Of a stretch of DNA of 64,000 bases, positions 61,607 through 64,000 are shown one piece after another. A program made the translations under genes and the position numbers. The DNA comes from Physcomitrium patens (Eukaryota; Streptophyta; Bryopsida; Funariales; Funariaceae). Numbering within the stretch: the first letter of the stretch is position 1; every line of letters begins with the position of its first letter. The notes under the pieces are model-generated. The model searched no databases. It was not told the origin of the DNA and worked only from the letters and a program-made list of their open reading frames with translations. Where the stretch lies: the NCBI RefSeq assembly GCF_000002425.4, contig NC_037254.1, forward strand, positions 25,863,679 to 25,927,678, given 5' to 3'.

Positions 61607-61629
61607 CCCTAAACCCTAAACCCTAAACC
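61607..61629 (+). repeat. Interstitial telomere-type repeat (CCCTAAA)x3
   Basis: Three CCCTAAA units and a partial fourth, the Arabidopsis-type plant telomere repeat also used by mosses. Too short for a chromosome end. Short stretches like this act as telo-box motifs or mark old break repair. Confidence 0.9.
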
Positions 61630-62129
61630 TGGTATAAAATGAAGACTTATTTTTGTTAAAATAATAGTCTTTCTTTTAAACTTTATATTTTTGTAAAGTA
61701 TAGATTTTAAACCAATAGGGTGTTACCAACTCTTTATATCTTGAATTTAGTCTAATGTATTATTATCATTGAAAATATCATTTAATTAATTTTTATTATA
61801 AAATGGAATCTATTATATTTATAAAAAAATCTAATTATGCTAAAAAAAGATTAAATTATATATATGCCATATAATAAGCTTGTACTTAAATTTTTTATAT
61901 TATAAGTCTAATTTATGTCATAAACTAATAATTAAGAAATAAATTATTTTTATTAATAATGTTTTAGAATTTATTTAAAATAAATTGTATAATTTTATTA
62001 AATCTTTTAAATATAAAATAAAAATTGTTTCATATTTTAATCCAAAAAAAATTGGTGGTATTACAAACATATTATTTATTATCAATAAATAGTCACTTTT
62101 AATTTATCTTCATTATTTTTAAAGTTTTA

Positions 62130-62330
62130 ATCATCTTTATCTATTTAGAACATGTGACAAACTTGTTAGCCAAGTTTCAAACTTAACTATCATCCATAAA
62201 CATGTATAAAGTCAAATCCACATTTATGAAGCTTTTAAGAAGCTTCTCCATGAGATATTATCAAAGTTACTTACTTCTACTTACTTTTATCTATTTCTAT
62301 TAATTAAACTAAATATTAATGTTCTTGATA
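62130..62330 (-). repeat. LTR fragment of the Tcn1-like family (D type)
   Basis: Parallels 27,930-28,086: 'tatgaagcttttaagaagct' and 'acttacttctacttactttt' have direct counterparts, and it ends GTTCTTGATA against GTTCCTGACA. This shows that the same family also reached the far side of the gene. Confidence 0.75.
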
Positions 62331-63285
62331 TTAACATTGTGTAATTTGCAAGCCACTCTTACAAGCCTATATGTGATGGATCAATTTGAAACCTTGAACT
62401 ATCTAAAGAATAATATTTAAAAACAAGAGTTATTTTAATAATGTATTAAGTCTTACAACTATAAAGATTGATTTTAGTAAAAAATTTGTCTTATAAAAAT
62501 ATTTCAAAATAAAAATATAAAATAAAATATTTTCATGATTTAATCTATAATTTAAAAAAATTATTTAATTAAATAGAAGATGTAAAACTTTAAAATTAAA
62601 ATCCTTATATAGTAGTTTATTAAATGATAAAACACATTCAGCTAGTATTAAAAAAACTTAATGGATAAATTAATGTATTAAGCTAAGAAATAAACAAAAA
62701 AAATTAAATATTATAATATGTCCACCTAATATTAATATTATAAATTACTATTGATATTATTTAAAGAAGTTTTAATAAACATAAAAATATTAGAATTATG
62801 CTTCTATATTTTGTCCATCAAATATAGCCGCTATTATTAAAGCATGACCTTATGTCTAATTATGAATTTTAGAAAATCAACGTAGGTGATATTTATTTAC
62901 AAAATACTCTATATATAGAATCTTGACAAAGTACTTTAGTAATTACATACCATCTTTTAAAGATATATATATTCTTTAATATATTTAGATTGATTATTAA
63001 TTAATCAAAAATACTATTAATATTAGTTCTTTTTAATCCATATCTAATTTCATAAATTTAAGTGATTTTTTTTTAATATATTTACATTAACATATACACA
63101 TAAAAATATATATGTATTATTTATTATAAATATTTTTATTTTAATAATGCATTCTTTAATAAAAATTGACTTTATAATCATTATTATTCTTAAAATAAAA
63201 AATGATGTAATTTGATATTAAAATATTATTTTCTTATTTATCTTTTTGGTTTTTTTTACATGACTTAATTGGGTTTTTTAATATG

Positions 63286-63290
<5 letters not shown>

Positions 63291-63329
<39 letters not shown>
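63291..63329. repeat. (TA)n microsatellite, about 39 bp
   Basis: Uninterrupted TA dinucleotides. Confidence 0.95.
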
Positions 63330-63333
<4 letters not shown>

Positions 63334-64000
63334 TTATTTATTTAAAATATTAGAAGATTATTATGAAAATATGTATACATAGGCATTCACAGCTTATTAA
63401 TACAAAATTTATTAACTCTAAAATCACTCAAAAAATAAATTAATAGAAATTCTAAGTTTTTTTTTATAATTCTATTTATAAGATTTTTATTTTATTTTAT
63501 TTTAATAATATATGCACTTTAATTTTATGATGCAATAGCAACTTATTTTTGAAGACCTAAAATTCTTGCCTTATCTGAAGAGAATTTCCATCCAAGACCT
63601 AATTGTAAGCTTTCAAATCCTATTTTTTAATTTTTAATTTATCTAATAATCAATTTATATAATGGATAAATTTATTAAATTCAATTCAAACTAAATATAA
63701 GAAAGGTACCAAAGGCTCAACTCATGTTAGTAAATGGCTTTGTTTTTGAAATACTGCAATGGAATATTCATTTTTATCCATAAGACCTATAATTAGAAGA
63801 AATGTTTGTAATGTTTTTCCTTAGACTTGTTCTATATCTAATATATAGAAGTGTTTTTATATTTACTACTAATGTAGATAATATATTTTAATTAATTTTA
63901 AAAATTAAAGTGATTTTTTAACACTTGCAACAACAACATATAAAATTCAAAAAATTTTAAAATCTTGTCACCAAAATTTGATTTAATTATTGTAGAAAAT

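Larger units (their letters stand above)
61101..64000. other. AT-rich intergenic DNA to the right edge
   Basis: Mostly AT-rich sequence without a supported gene. It includes a 26-base poly-T (61535-61560), a telomere-type repeat, a Tcn1-type LTR scrap and a TA microsatellite listed separately. The last 1.5 kb shows nothing I can name. Confidence 0.5.

Noticed and set aside
61607-61629. Chromosome end
   Set aside because: Only three repeat units, with ordinary sequence on both sides.

Overview
The window looks like plant nuclear DNA, most likely from a bryophyte (moss) genome of the Physcomitrium kind. The reasons are plant-style introns, a plant MBOAT gene of the GUP1 family, a short CCCTAAA telomere-type repeat, and dense AT-rich heterochromatin built from nested Ty3/gypsy elements. 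One of these families is a Tcn1/Tf1-like chromovirus, a type reported mainly from fungi, mosses and lycophytes. The species is an inference; the sequence does not prove it.

Bases 1-50,800 are a retrotransposon graveyard with almost no host sequence that I can recognise. From left to right: a fairly young Tcn1-like chromovirus (A, minus, runs off the left edge) sits inside an older relative (B, plus). After an unassigned AT-rich stretch comes C (6405-12689, minus), a Ty3/gypsy element with 817-bp LTRs and a tRNA-Asp primer site. Then come a rearranged piece of family K, a solo G-type LTR, a Ty1/copia relic (minus), and an E-type element with a 1.4-kb LTR and a gag region. D (a Tcn1-like copy, minus, with a solo E-type LTR inside it) lies within E. 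It is followed by F (minus, 28093-35576, a gypsy element with fungal-like pol, containing a G-type LTR) and another G LTR. Next is a three-layer nest: old Tcn1-like copy M (plus) is split by K (36971-48520, minus), and K is split by N (37791-44162, plus). N is the youngest and most complete copy, with a perfect 5-bp target duplication and LTRs that differ at about 1% of sites. An H-type LTR sits inside the 3' LTR of M.

The Tcn1-like family is the most interesting content. In N, A and D the sequence just inside the 5' LTR is not a tRNA-complementary site. It is an 11-nt perfect (N, A) or decayed (D) complement to the predicted first 11 nt of the element's own transcript, which is the arrangement used by self-priming Tf1 of fission yeast. 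The family also carries a small extra open frame between the chromodomain and the 3' LTR, which can be recognised in three copies and does not resemble a family I know.

From about 52.6 kb the composition changes sharply and a single host gene follows: a 19-exon, 568-residue GUP1/HHAT-like membrane-bound O-acyltransferase (53177-59969, plus). It has a short upstream open frame in its leader. The exon phases close exactly from start to stop. From 61.1 kb to the right edge the window is AT-rich again, with a telomere-type repeat, microsatellites and one recognisable Tcn1-type LTR fragment.

What the window shows as a whole is a gene island beside a layered heterochromatic block. The age of the layers, judged by LTR divergence (N about 1%, D about 5%, C about 8-10%, K nearer 20%), agrees with the nesting order wherever the two can be compared.
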